DNA of 18,221 nt from SAR324 cluster bacterium. GTDB taxonomy: Bacteria; SAR324; NAC60-12. Positions 1-8,228 of the stretch are shown one piece after another. Below the pieces are notes generated by a model. It was not told the DNA's origin and did no database searches. It worked only from the letters and a program-made list of their open reading frames with translations. The translations under genes were made by a program, and so were the position numbers. Position 1 is the first letter of the stretch. Every line of letters starts with the position of its first letter. The DNA lies in the NCBI GenBank assembly GCA_028822475.1, contig JAPKDT010000007.1, positions 1 to 18,221 of the forward strand, written 5' to 3'.

Positions 1-683
1 AGCAGGATTGAGAACCACCATGCAGCTTTACTGTGACCACCTAATCCTGCGGCAAGTCCGAGCAACTGCTCCGAAATCTTAACCACCGGCCTCGTGGACG
101 CAATTGCCATGATTACCACCACAAACATAGGTTCAACAAAAACACGGTCATAAACCATATAATTCTTGAAAGTCGTCCAATCGAAAAAGCCGATGGTGAT
201 AAACAACAAAGCGATGACCCACATTCCAAAGACAACCTCTACTTCTCCAAGAAAGTGAAAAAGCTCTGCTTTGAATGGGATGTCGTGTTTTATTTCCTCT
301 TCAGAGGCACCGGCCGCCTTCATACGCTCGTCATGTTCTTCATGAATAATATGCGCCTTAGCTGTGATTTTGTTGGCCATAAATGTATGCAGAATGGCAA
401 TCAGAAAAATCAGCGAGGCGATCAGATTGAATGAATTGGCACTTATGCGATGCGAAAGTATCTCTAGCACACTACCGCCCATAGGATCACGATAGTTTTC
501 AATACCGTGTATCTTGTCACAGCCATCCTCAATAAACTTTGCGGTACCTATATCCTCAGAGTAGCAACTGAGTGGGACAGGGAAGGGAGCACGATCACTT
601 TGTCCTCCGACAGAAGAGTAGATGCTTGTACTGATTAAACCAAGAACTCCAAGCGTAAAAAACCATTTTGCAAATCGATACAT
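1..683 (-). CDS. putative Na+/H+ antiporter, 3'-truncated by window edge
   Basis: This is the first roughly 227 residues of a multi-pass inner-membrane protein; its C-terminus lies beyond base 1. I translated it from the ATG at 683-681, which has a good ribosome-binding site (AGTGAGG, 6 bases before the ATG). The N-terminus MYRFAKWFFTLGVLGLIS is hydrophobic and looks like a signal peptide or first membrane segment. A membrane helix (NLIASLIFLIAILHTF), a charged cytoplasmic-type loop rich in H, E and K, and further helices follow. It aligns almost along its full visible length with the next gene (shared HFLGEVE.VFG, FVEPMFVVVIMA.ASTRP and AAWW segments), so the two are tandem paralogues. The family looks like the putative Na+/H+ antiporters of the ion-transporter superfamily (Pfam Na_H_antiport_2). 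The substrate ion is inferred from the family name only. It differs from its neighbour by an insertion containing two cysteines near residues 38-54. Confidence 0.72.
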   Translation of the reverse strand, partial: MYRFAKWFFTLGVLGLISTSIYSSVGGQSDRAPFPVPLSCYSEDIGTAKFIEDGCDKIHGIENYRDPMGGSVLEILSHRISANSFNLIASLIFLIAILHTFMANKITAKAHIIHEEHDERMKAAGASEEEIKHDIPFKAELFHFLGEVEVVFGMWVIALLFITIGFFDWTTFKNYMVYDRVFVEPMFVVVIMAIASTRPVVKISEQLLGLAAGLGGHSKAAWWFSIL

Positions 684-814
684 ATATTTCCTCACTGTAG
701 GGTTATTTCATCAAACTTAAAATTGGAACACTTATTCGCCTTTTGATTAAAACCAGCAGGCCGGTGGGGTGAAATGCAGAATTTGTTCCTAAATTTGCCA
801 CAAATATTCAAGTA

Positions 815-2395
815 TCAGTCTGTAACCGCTATTCCTGTATTTTCAAGCTGTTTTGGATCCTGAACATCCTGCGGAATACCCATAAAGAGCAAACCCAAAA
901 TGATGGTAGGAATAAGAGCTCCCATTAAGAGTTTTGCAGGGTTTACTCCACCAGGAAAAAACTTGGACAGAATAGACTGTCCCGCCGGATTTGGAGCATT
1001 AGCAATCACCGTTAATCCTCCTCCAGTCACTGCACCCGCAACAACTGCATATTTTGCTGTAATGGAAAAATCAGGAACTAAGGTGCTCAGGAAGGTAATT
1101 GCCGCGTTATCATTGAATGCAGTCAGTACAATTGACGTCAGCATCAAGGGTATATCTCCAAGTGAACCCAGCACCGGTGCGATCCACCAAGCCTGCATTC
1201 CTCCATGAGTAACTAATCCTGCCAGAAAAAAACCTACCAGCAAAGGTGATTTTAAACTGATATGACTTTGATGCGGTTTGGTTGCAATCGCAAAACCGAG
1301 AAAAAACAGGAATCCTCCTATGAAAAGCGGTGGATAGTGAGCATTTAAAACAGTCCAGCCCATGAAGAGAATATGAACTAAAGTGATCCAAATCGGTACA
1401 AATTCTTCCTTATGATCTGTTGATTCTTCAACTGAAACTTCTGTAACAGAAACAGAAGCTAACCGTGCAAACTCAAGCTTAAAGGCCATGAAATATAGAA
1501 TATTTGAAATAATAATTCCCAACAATGCTTTCCAACCGAAATTCAGGGCCATGAAGGGCAGTGTCCATTCCCACTTTGCTGCCACCATCAATACGGGCGG
1601 TGCGGCAAAATGGGTGAATGTCCCTCCAACTGAAACATTGACGAAAAGGATCCCGATCGTAGCGTAAGCAAGTTTGCTGGAAGGTTTAAGCCGGTAGAAC
1701 TGCTCTGCCAGTAACATTGCTCCAATTGTCATTGCAGCAGGCTCGGTTATAAAAGAGCCCAACAAGGGGGCTATAGTAAGAATTGAGAGCCACCAAGCTC
1801 CTGGAGAGTGTTTCCCAAGAGCAGCAAATTTACCCATGATTTGTTTCGCGAACAGCATAATTGGACGAGTTGAGGCCAGTGCCATAATCACCACCACAAA
1901 CATAGGTTCGGTGAAATTAACCGTGTGTGCGATGTAATTCTTAAAAGTATTCCAGTCATAAAATGAAATGGTTACTGCAGCAAGGGCCAAAATCCAAATC
2001 CCAAAAATAGCTTCAACCTCTCCAAAAAAATGAAGTATCTCTGCCAGGAAAGGTGGATTATGCTCAATCTCTTCTTCAGATTTCCCTTCCGCTCTCATTT
2101 TAACTGCATGCTTTTGTTCCAGTTTTCTGGCAATCAGTGTAATTTTTGCCGCAAAAAAAGTATGCAGAATTGCAAATAAAAAGATGAGAGAAGCCCAGAG
2201 ATTAAAGGGAGTATGAACTATCCGGTTCGTTAAGACAGCCATGATATCACCACTTTTAATTAAGTTCGCGTCACCATAATTATCAAGTGGAGTTGGGAAG
2301 GGCAGGGATTCAACCGCACCTCCGCCCGCAAAAGCAATTATTGACAGTCCCCCAAAAAAGATAAGTCCTAGACAATATTTTCGTACATGTTTCAT
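815..2395 (-). CDS. putative Na+/H+ antiporter (tandem paralogue)
   Basis: This is a complete 526-residue integral membrane protein. The N-terminus (MKHVRKYCLGLIFFGGLSIIAFA) resembles a signal peptide or first helix. About a dozen hydrophobic segments follow, with one long charged loop near residues 88-115 (KLEQKHAVKMRAEGKSEEEI). Conserved-looking stretches are HFFGEVEAIFGIW, TEPMFVVVIMALASTRP, SFITEPAAMTIGAMLLAEQF and, near the C-terminus, TAFNDNAAITFLSTLVP and GGGLTVIANAPNPAG; the last pair is typical of ion-transporter-superfamily carriers. It probably exchanges cations (Na+/H+) across the inner membrane, but transport direction and ion are not proven by sequence. It lies 131 bases upstream of its paralogue on the same strand and is divergent from the gene at 2585. 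The start is ATG at 2395 with only a weak AGG about 10 bases upstream. Confidence 0.75.
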   Translation of the reverse strand: MKHVRKYCLGLIFFGGLSIIAFAGGGAVESLPFPTPLDNYGDANLIKSGDIMAVLTNRIVHTPFNLWASLIFLFAILHTFFAAKITLIARKLEQKHAVKMRAEGKSEEEIEHNPPFLAEILHFFGEVEAIFGIWILALAAVTISFYDWNTFKNYIAHTVNFTEPMFVVVIMALASTRPIMLFAKQIMGKFAALGKHSPGAWWLSILTIAPLLGSFITEPAAMTIGAMLLAEQFYRLKPSSKLAYATIGILFVNVSVGGTFTHFAAPPVLMVAAKWEWTLPFMALNFGWKALLGIIISNILYFMAFKLEFARLASVSVTEVSVEESTDHKEEFVPIWITLVHILFMGWTVLNAHYPPLFIGGFLFFLGFAIATKPHQSHISLKSPLLVGFFLAGLVTHGGMQAWWIAPVLGSLGDIPLMLTSIVLTAFNDNAAITFLSTLVPDFSITAKYAVVAGAVTGGGLTVIANAPNPAGQSILSKFFPGGVNPAKLLMGALIPTIILGLLFMGIPQDVQDPKQLENTGIAVTD

Positions 2396-2584
2396 TCAGC
2401 AATACCTGTGATAATAAAAAATATTAAAGTGTAAATTATATAATAATCTGTCTGTTTTTGCGATTACTGCAAAGTTAAAAAGCAATACCAACAAAAAATA
2501 AGCCACTAATTTGACGTGATTTTATTTGATAATTCTGCAATAATATGCGATCAACTTCAAAACTTTTATTACTTTTCTATAAAT

Positions 2585-3514
2585 ATGGCAAAAAAAACAA
2601 AACAAAAAAAATCAGGCATGCTTAAGCGTCAACAGCAAAAGCGTCAAAGCAAAATGATCCGTCGCCGTCTGGCAATGCCTAAGAGAGTTTCTCAACAGCC
2701 AGGTTCCACTGAACAACTCGAACAACTTTTAAGTACTTTGCCTACTCTTGCATTTGAACCAGAACTAGCTGATTTGAGGATGGACAAGACTGAACTCAAG
2801 ACTCTGCTTGATAGTGATAGTACGGAAGTAGATATCCTGATGAAGTTGTTGACCGAAGATTTTATTGCGGATCTTGACCAGAGACTTGCGCAATTGGAAG
2901 AAGCAAATTCCGAGAAGTCAATTAAATCTGTTTTGGCAAAAGCAACACGTCATCAAATTGCGAACAGTGACAAAATTCCGTATCTTTCAAATCCTGTACT
3001 CATTGCACTTTTCCTTAAAACACGTGCCTCAGTTGAAGGTGTAGAGCTGGATCTTGCCGGCTTGCCTGCAGAGATGGAAGAGTTTGATAAACGCAATCAC
3101 GAATTTATACAAGAACTTACAGACAAAATTGAAGCTTCCGAAAAAGAGGAAACTGTTGCAGAAACTGGAGAAGATCTGCAGGAATATGAGCAACAGGAAG
3201 AACGTACTCCGCCGATTGAAGAGAACATTTATAAAAAGTACATTAAACTTGTTCCCTCAGAAAAACAGGAACAGGTGGAGGAAGACCTTGATGTTTTCCT
3301 GGTAGACTTTCATCCACCGACTGTTGCTGAATGGGACTTGAAGTTGGTTAAACGTTTTATGAGCAAATGGTTCATAGAAAATGCAAATCCGCTGGAAGAA
3401 GATTTGGACAGTATGCGGGAATCACTCTTGAGCCTGTTTCAATTTCTTGCGGAAGAGAAACTACTTCCGGATACTTTACTTGCTCCGGCAACAAAATATC
3501 TGCAAAGTGAGTAA
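2585..3514 (+). CDS. unrecognised charged protein with basic N-terminus
   Basis: I do not recognise this 309-residue protein. It has no signal peptide and no membrane segment, so it is probably cytoplasmic. The first 35 residues are very basic (MAKKTKQKKSGMLKRQQQKR then MIRRRLAMPKR), which suggests nucleic-acid or ribosome contact. The middle (about residues 175-215) is acidic and Q/E-rich (EASEKEETVAETGED) and likely disordered. A C-terminal region of about 90 residues (YKKYIKLVPSEKQEQVEEDLDVF to the end) looks like a compact alpha-helical domain containing FMSKWFIENANPLEEDLDSM. An upstream in-frame GTG at 2516 would add 23 residues (ILFDNSAIICDQLQNFYYFSIN) that look like translated leader, so I prefer the ATG at 2585; neither start has a clear Shine-Dalgarno. 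It lies 70 bases before the NtrC-like gene, possibly in the same transcript. Confidence 0.7.
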   Translation: MAKKTKQKKSGMLKRQQQKRQSKMIRRRLAMPKRVSQQPGSTEQLEQLLSTLPTLAFEPELADLRMDKTELKTLLDSDSTEVDILMKLLTEDFIADLDQRLAQLEEANSEKSIKSVLAKATRHQIANSDKIPYLSNPVLIALFLKTRASVEGVELDLAGLPAEMEEFDKRNHEFIQELTDKIEASEKEETVAETGEDLQEYEQQEERTPPIEENIYKKYIKLVPSEKQEQVEEDLDVFLVDFHPPTVAEWDLKLVKRFMSKWFIENANPLEEDLDSMRESLLSLFQFLAEEKLLPDTLLAPATKYLQSE

Positions 3515-3584
3515 AAATTTGTTCTGCAGAAATGAGACGTTGGTTTCTTAGTTTTATTTACTGGAAAGATGAGTCATAAAAGTT

Positions 3585-5048
3585 ATGTCCAAAATAATGG
3601 AAACCGAACTAAACAAGGAACCTTTTCATATTTTGGTCTTAGATGATGAGCATAGTATCCGCTGGGTTTTGGAGCGTACGCTATCTCAGGCAGGATATAT
3701 TCCTCATTTGGCAGCAGATGCACCGGAAGCCCGGCAACAACTCCGGAAGAATGCGATTAGGCTGGCTCTCGTAGACATAAATCTTCCTGGACTTGACGGA
3801 CTTTCGTTCACTCGGGAAATTTTGCAGGAGTACCCGTACCTGTTGACCATCGTAATGACTGGACAGAGTACGATGTACAACACGGTTGAAGCTATGAAAG
3901 CGGGTGCATTTGATTATGTGGCGAAACCTTTCAATATTGATGAAATTGAAGAACTGGTAAAAAGCGCACTCAGGGTACCGCTACTCACTTCCGAAAGTAA
4001 CGGACTCAAAAAAGTTAAAGTTGCAAACGATTTGCTGACCGGACAAAGCAAAGTCATGCGTGATCTCTATAAGGCAATTGGACGTGTAGCGGCAACAGAT
4101 TTGACAGTTCTCATACAAGGTGAAAGCGGAACCGGTAAGGAACTGATTGCACGTTCCATTCACCAGCACTCTTTACGTGCCAGCCAGCCTTTTGTTGCAA
4201 TTAACTGTGCGGCGATACCATCAGAACTGATGGAGTCAGAATTGTTTGGTCACGAAAAAGGTGCTTTTACCGGTGCAACCGAACGTAAGCGTGGTAAGCT
4301 TGAACTCGCGAGTCAAGGAACTTTGTTTCTGGACGAGATCGGTGATATGCCGATGAGGCTGCAGAGTAAGTTGCTGAGAGTTCTTCAGGAAAAACAATTT
4401 GAACGACTGGGCGGGCACGAACTGATCACTACTGATATGCGTGTGATTGCTGCTACACACCAGAATCTGGAAAATTTGATTAACAAATCTCATTTTCGGA
4501 AAGATCTTTATTACAGGTTGAATGTGTTTCCAGTCGACATTGCGCCTTTACGTGAACGTAGGGAAGATATTCCTGTACTGGTTGATCATTTCTTGCAAAA
4601 AGGCAGTAAGGAAATGGCAGTTGGGCGTAAAGCAGTTGCGCCTGATGCGTTAAATGTGCTGGCTCGTTTCGGCTGGCCGGGAAATATTCGTGAGTTGGAA
4701 AATACGGTCAAGAGCTTGATGATCACCAATGTCACCGGTACAATTACCTTGGACTCTTTACCAAAAAACCTGTTCAAAAGTCTGCCCTTAGCAGACTCAG
4801 AGGAAACTCTGGAAGATCTTGCTGAACGCAAACTGGAAATACTGGTAAGAGATGCGGTTGAGTTAGACAAAGATTCCCTGATGGCGGACGTGCTACCTCA
4901 ACTGGAGAGGCCTCTATTGAGATTGCTGCTGGAAAAAACAAAGTGGAACCAGCAAAAATCAGCAAAAATATTAGGTATAAACAGAAATACCTTACGTAAG
5001 AAAATAGAAACTCTTGGACTTAAAAATCAAAGAGGCTTACAAAAATGA
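3585..5048 (+). CDS. ntrC: NtrC-type sigma-54-dependent response regulator
   Basis: A 487-residue activator with the full three-domain layout. The receiver domain (about 14-130) has the acidic pair D20-D21, phospho-acceptor D64 (LVDINLPG), T92 and K114. The AAA+ domain (about 150-390) has Walker A GESGTGKE at 179-186, the sigma-54 contact loop GAFTGA at 226-231 and Walker B LFLDE ending at 251. A C-terminal Fis-type helix-turn-helix (about 445-480) contains NQQKSAKILGINRNTLRKKI. Overall it resembles enterobacterial NtrC/GlnG more than other sigma-54 activators, including IRWVLERTL at the N-terminus and LPQLERPLLRLLLEKT before the HTH. That suggests nitrogen-status control, but no NtrB-like histidine kinase or glnA is adjacent, so the exact regulon is inference. 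It ends in an ATGA overlap with hisE, implying co-transcription. The start has no strong Shine-Dalgarno; ATG at 3597 (residue 5) is an alternative. Confidence 0.9.
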   Translation: MSKIMETELNKEPFHILVLDDEHSIRWVLERTLSQAGYIPHLAADAPEARQQLRKNAIRLALVDINLPGLDGLSFTREILQEYPYLLTIVMTGQSTMYNTVEAMKAGAFDYVAKPFNIDEIEELVKSALRVPLLTSESNGLKKVKVANDLLTGQSKVMRDLYKAIGRVAATDLTVLIQGESGTGKELIARSIHQHSLRASQPFVAINCAAIPSELMESELFGHEKGAFTGATERKRGKLELASQGTLFLDEIGDMPMRLQSKLLRVLQEKQFERLGGHELITTDMRVIAATHQNLENLINKSHFRKDLYYRLNVFPVDIAPLRERREDIPVLVDHFLQKGSKEMAVGRKAVAPDALNVLARFGWPGNIRELENTVKSLMITNVTGTITLDSLPKNLFKSLPLADSEETLEDLAERKLEILVRDAVELDKDSLMADVLPQLERPLLRLLLEKTKWNQQKSAKILGINRNTLRKKIETLGLKNQRGLQK

Positions 5049-5374
5049 AGAGTGGAATTTCTGCTGCAATGTTCGAGCAGGTTTACGAAGTTATCAGGGA
5101 ACGCAAACAAAGTTCGCCTGAGAAATCATATGTTGCTTCTTTGATGACTAAAGGTACTGATGCTATTTTGAAAAAAATAGGTGAAGAATCCGCTGAAGTT
5201 ATCATCGCAGCAAAAAACAAAAACAGGGACGAGCAGATTCATGAAATCACTGACCTCTGGTTTCACCTGCTCGTCCTACTGGTAGATCAGGGACTGAAAC
5301 TGGAAGACATCTCAAAAGAATTTGAAAAACGTTTTGGTCAATCCGGCTTGGAAGAAAAAGCACAACGACAATAA
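5045..5374 (+). CDS. hisE: phosphoribosyl-ATP pyrophosphohydrolase
   Basis: HisE hydrolyses phosphoribosyl-ATP to phosphoribosyl-AMP plus pyrophosphate, the second step of histidine biosynthesis, in the cytoplasm. The 109 residues match the usual single-domain HisE length. They carry the family's MazG-like all-alpha signature: ERKQSSPEKSYVASL, KGTDAILKKIGEESAEVIIAAK and EITDLWFHLLVLLVDQGL, where the E-E-x-x-E and E-x-x-D acidic residues bind Mg2+. The C-terminus GQSGLEEKAQR is also typical. The ATG overlaps the stop of the NtrC-like gene (ATGA), and an AGAGG about 9 bases upstream may serve as ribosome-binding site. A second ATG at 5069 is possible. No other histidine gene is in the window, so hisE is detached from a his operon here. 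Confidence 0.93.
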   Translation: MKSGISAAMFEQVYEVIRERKQSSPEKSYVASLMTKGTDAILKKIGEESAEVIIAAKNKNRDEQIHEITDLWFHLLVLLVDQGLKLEDISKEFEKRFGQSGLEEKAQRQ

Positions 5375-5401
5375 TTCAACATATAACACACAAAATCAAC
5401 A

Positions 5402-6436
5402 ATGCCTACCGTAACTAAAACAAAAGCAGCACCGGCAAAAACGGCTCAGTCTAAGGTTGAGTCAATGTTCCTGCCTTTTAAAAAAAATGGAGTACAGTTC
5501 CGGAACCGTATCCTTGCTCCACCAACTGTTGACGATCACGCAGATGTAGACGGCAAGGTAACGCCTAAACTCATTAAACATTACCGTACCTTAGCACGTC
5601 AGGGAGTCGGTACGATCATTGTTGAGTCAGCCTATGTGACAAAGCAGGGACGGAGCCACGTAAATCAATTAGGAATCTCAGAAGAAGAACATCTTGAAGG
5701 ACTGGAAAGTCTGGCCCGCGGTGTTAAAAAAGAAGGAGCCGCTATCGGAATCCGTATCAGTCATGCCGGTGCACAGACTTCTGAAAGTGCCTGCGGTGAA
5801 CAGCCCGTCGGCCCATCAGTTTTGAACTTTGGACGTGATTTTGACGTCAGCCGTGAGTTTGATAAAGGTGATGTTGAAGAGATTATCTTGAATTATGTTC
5901 ATGCAGCAGAACGTGCGGAAGAAGTCGGGATGGATTTCATCGAAATAAACGGTACTGAACAGCAACTGCTGGATCAATGTTGTTGTGTCAAACTTAATTC
6001 CCGCGTGGACGAATATGGTTCTGCGAAGATTGAAACACGTATGCAATTGGCAATGGAAGTTGTCAGCGCCATCAAGAATCGTGAATCAGTAAAAATACCA
6101 ATTAGTTACTACTTTTCTATTTTTGACAAAATTGAAGACGGATTTAAACCTAAAGATCTTAAAAGCATGTTAATACTGCTGGAAAACGCAGGAGTAGATT
6201 TTTTCCATCCTCTGGCAGTACATGCAATGAACAAGTGCTTTGAAAACAAAGAACCGCTGTGTCAATGGAGCGCCAAATATACTGACATACCATTGATAAT
6301 TAACGGCAACATCAAGTCTCCGCAATTGCTAGACGAAGCCGCGACGATGGGATGTGCTGACTGGTTTGCTATGGATCAAAGCATTTTTGAACGCCTGCAG
6401 TGGTATCAGTTCCTCAAAAGAAAAATCAGCCAATAA
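5402..6436 (+). CDS. Old Yellow Enzyme-like TIM-barrel protein, divergent active site
   Basis: A 344-residue protein with the fold signature of the NADH:flavin oxidoreductase/Old Yellow Enzyme family. An A/K/T-rich N-terminal tail of about 20 residues is followed by LFLPF-like FLPFKKNGVQFRNRILAPPT, IGIRISHAGAQT near 115-126, AAERAEEVGMDFIEI near 168-182 and NSRVDEYGSAKIETR near 199-213. The usual ligand-binding His-x-x-Asn/His plus Tyr (EIHxANGYL) is here EINGTEQQL, giving N183, E186 and Q188. The C-terminal glycine-arginine that holds the FMN phosphate is replaced (WFAMDQS), and the beta-6 arginine also appears absent. A Cys-Cys-Cys run is at 193-195. Flavin binding and ene-reductase activity are therefore doubtful, and the substrate is unknown. 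It lies 27 bases after hisE and 20 before ridA. There is no Shine-Dalgarno; the upstream sequence is A-rich. Confidence 0.75.
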   Translation: MPTVTKTKAAPAKTAQSKVESMFLPFKKNGVQFRNRILAPPTVDDHADVDGKVTPKLIKHYRTLARQGVGTIIVESAYVTKQGRSHVNQLGISEEEHLEGLESLARGVKKEGAAIGIRISHAGAQTSESACGEQPVGPSVLNFGRDFDVSREFDKGDVEEIILNYVHAAERAEEVGMDFIEINGTEQQLLDQCCCVKLNSRVDEYGSAKIETRMQLAMEVVSAIKNRESVKIPISYYFSIFDKIEDGFKPKDLKSMLILLENAGVDFFHPLAVHAMNKCFENKEPLCQWSAKYTDIPLIINGNIKSPQLLDEAATMGCADWFAMDQSIFERLQWYQFLKRKISQ

Positions 6437-6456
6437 AACTTTAATAAAGCAGAAAA

Positions 6457-6849
6457 ATGTCACGATCTATTGTTAACACATCAATGGCACCCGCGCCATT
6501 AGGACCATATTCACAGGCAGTTCGCTGCGGAAACATGCTCTTCGTTTCAGGACAAATTGCCCTTGATCCTGAAAATGGAGAACTGGTGCTGAGTTCATTT
6601 GCCGAACAATGCCATAGAGTCCTTCTGAATCTGAAAATAATCCTGGAAGCAGGAGGTTCAACTTTAGAAAATGTACTGAAAGTTACAATTTACATGAAAA
6701 ATTTAGCACAATTTAATGAATTAAATGAAATATACTCTGAATACTTCGATGCTGCAAAACCTGCACGTGCATGTGTAGAAGTAAGTGCTTTACCAAAAGG
6801 TGTTGCTGTGGAAATGGATGCAATCGCGCAAATTTCTTCAGGGGTCTAA
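6457..6849 (+). CDS. ridA: RidA/YjgF-family enamine/imine deaminase
   Basis: RidA hydrolyses reactive 2-aminoacrylate and related enamine/imine intermediates released by PLP-dependent threonine and serine dehydratases, protecting PLP enzymes in the cytoplasm. The 130-residue length fits the family. Diagnostic segments are APAPLGPYSQAV near 11-22, LFVSGQIALDPENGELV near 28-44, and KPARACVEVSALPKGVAVEM at 101-120. R104 corresponds to the essential arginine that holds the carboxylate, and E119 to the acidic partner of the active site. It lies directly before homoserine dehydrogenase, a sensible pairing because the threonine/isoleucine branch generates RidA substrates. The start ATG has an A-rich leader rather than a Shine-Dalgarno. 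Confidence 0.93.
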   Translation: MSRSIVNTSMAPAPLGPYSQAVRCGNMLFVSGQIALDPENGELVLSSFAEQCHRVLLNLKIILEAGGSTLENVLKVTIYMKNLAQFNELNEIYSEYFDAAKPARACVEVSALPKGVAVEMDAIAQISSGV

Positions 6850-6879
6850 TCTTCATCAACAATCAACATAGTTAAACAA

Positions 6880-8169
6880 ATGTCAGTCTTAAATGTAGCT
6901 ATTGCCGGATTCGGCACAATCGGCAGTGGTGTCGCGCATGTTTTAGCACAGCACAGTGAACATCCAGACGCAAAAATAAAGCTAGCAGGGATTCTGGAGC
7001 GTGATACTCAGGGACAATTTGTCCGATCGTGGTTTGAAAAAAACCCAGAATTGTTTTACGAAAGCCCGGAAAAACTGCTTGAGGATCCCGAAGTTGATGT
7101 GATAGTCGAGACAATAGGCGGTAGCGGATTTGCCCGTGAACTGATCATCAATGCTTTGCAAAACGGTAAACATGTGATTACTGCCAATAAAGATTTAATT
7201 GCGGTACACGGTGCGGAACTAATGGCAGTCGCACAGAATAACGGACGTCACTTGCTCTTCGAAGCCGCTGTAGCAGGAGCAATTCCGGTTTTGCGTTTAC
7301 TGAAAGATTATTTGCATGTACAAGATATTCAGGGAATCAGGGCTATTCTGAATGGAACAACAAACTACATTCTTAGTGAAATGGAAAGCAATGACCTTTC
7401 TTTTGAGCAGGCTCTTTCGCAGGCACAGGATTTAGGATTTGCAGAACAGGATCCCACCAACGATATTAAAGGGATTGATGCACGTTACAAACTGACAATT
7501 CTGACTTATTTAATCACCGGACAATGGTTTGCACCTGAGCAAATATCTTTGGAGGGTATAGATCATTTGGAACTGGCAGATTTTGAATATGCTGAACGAA
7601 TGGGACGAAGGATTAAATTAATCGCAAATCTACGACTTAGTGATCAAGGAGTTGAGGTTTATGTTTTGCCACTCATGATTGAAAAAGATGACATCCTCGC
7701 AAAAATCGCCGGTTCAACAAACGCAGTTACTCTCACAGGTAAATTTGCGGAAGACATCACACTCATCGGTAAAGGTGCCGGCAGCCTCCCGACAGCCTCG
7801 GCGATTGTTTCTGACCTGAACAAAGTTCAAAGCCATCCTGAACCATTTCCGCCTCCTCCTGCTTCCAGAAAGTTAGCAATAGAATCGATGGATGAAATAA
7901 GTTTTCGCCACACTCTACGTTTTGAAGTTCGGGACCATCCAGGAATATTTGGTCATTACGGGAAGATATTTGAACGGCTTTCTATCAATATTTATGCCCT
8001 CGAGCAATTACCGCAGTATCATCGAATTGGGAAAGAAGGTGAAGAAACTGTGATTTTCACTTTGACTCTCCAGAACTGTAAAGAAGGCCTAGTTCAAAAA
8101 GCTCTCGAGGAAATCAATCAGGCAGACTACATGTTGAAACCGGTCGTCCTACTCAGAGAAATTGTCTGA
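6880..8169 (+). CDS. hom: homoserine dehydrogenase
   Basis: This enzyme reduces aspartate semialdehyde to homoserine with NAD(P)H, feeding threonine, methionine and isoleucine synthesis. The protein is 429 residues, typical of the monofunctional form. The N-terminal Rossmann domain starts with VAIAGFGTIGSGV (6-18) and includes VETIGG and ANKDLI (K104). The substrate domain has FEAAVAGAIPVLR (128-139), ILNGTTNYILSEM (156-168) and DPTNDIKGIDARYKLTIL (191-208), which supplies the catalytic Asp and Lys (D200, K204). A C-terminal ACT domain (about 345-425, RFEVRDHPGIFGHYGKIFE) suggests allosteric feedback by threonine. It lies 30 bases after ridA. A small hairpin separates it from mreC. Confidence 0.95.
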   Translation: MSVLNVAIAGFGTIGSGVAHVLAQHSEHPDAKIKLAGILERDTQGQFVRSWFEKNPELFYESPEKLLEDPEVDVIVETIGGSGFARELIINALQNGKHVITANKDLIAVHGAELMAVAQNNGRHLLFEAAVAGAIPVLRLLKDYLHVQDIQGIRAILNGTTNYILSEMESNDLSFEQALSQAQDLGFAEQDPTNDIKGIDARYKLTILTYLITGQWFAPEQISLEGIDHLELADFEYAERMGRRIKLIANLRLSDQGVEVYVLPLMIEKDDILAKIAGSTNAVTLTGKFAEDITLIGKGAGSLPTASAIVSDLNKVQSHPEPFPPPPASRKLAIESMDEISFRHTLRFEVRDHPGIFGHYGKIFERLSINIYALEQLPQYHRIGKEGEETVIFTLTLQNCKEGLVQKALEEINQADYMLKPVVLLREIV

Positions 8170-8188
8170 AATTGATATTTGGCAAATC

Positions 8189-8205
8189 GTCAGTATTCAA
8201 CTGAC
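8189..8205. repeat. short hairpin between hom and mreC
   Basis: A perfect 6-base inverted repeat, GTCAGT (8189-8194) and ACTGAC (8200-8205), with a 5-base loop, lies in the 59-base gap between hom and mreC. On the plus strand it is followed by AAAAG rather than a U tract, so it is not a convincing intrinsic terminator. It could attenuate or process the transcript between the amino-acid and cell-shape genes, or be chance. Confidence 0.35.
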
Positions 8206-8228
8206 AAAAGACTCTCGTCAATAAACTA

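Noticed and set aside
2516..2584. GTG start adding 23 residues to the unknown protein
   Set aside because: The added residues look like a translated AT-rich leader and precede a natural basic MAKKTKQ N-terminus.
8189..8205. Rho-independent terminator between hom and mreC
   Set aside because: The stem is only 6 bases and no T tract follows on either strand; kept only as a low-confidence hairpin.
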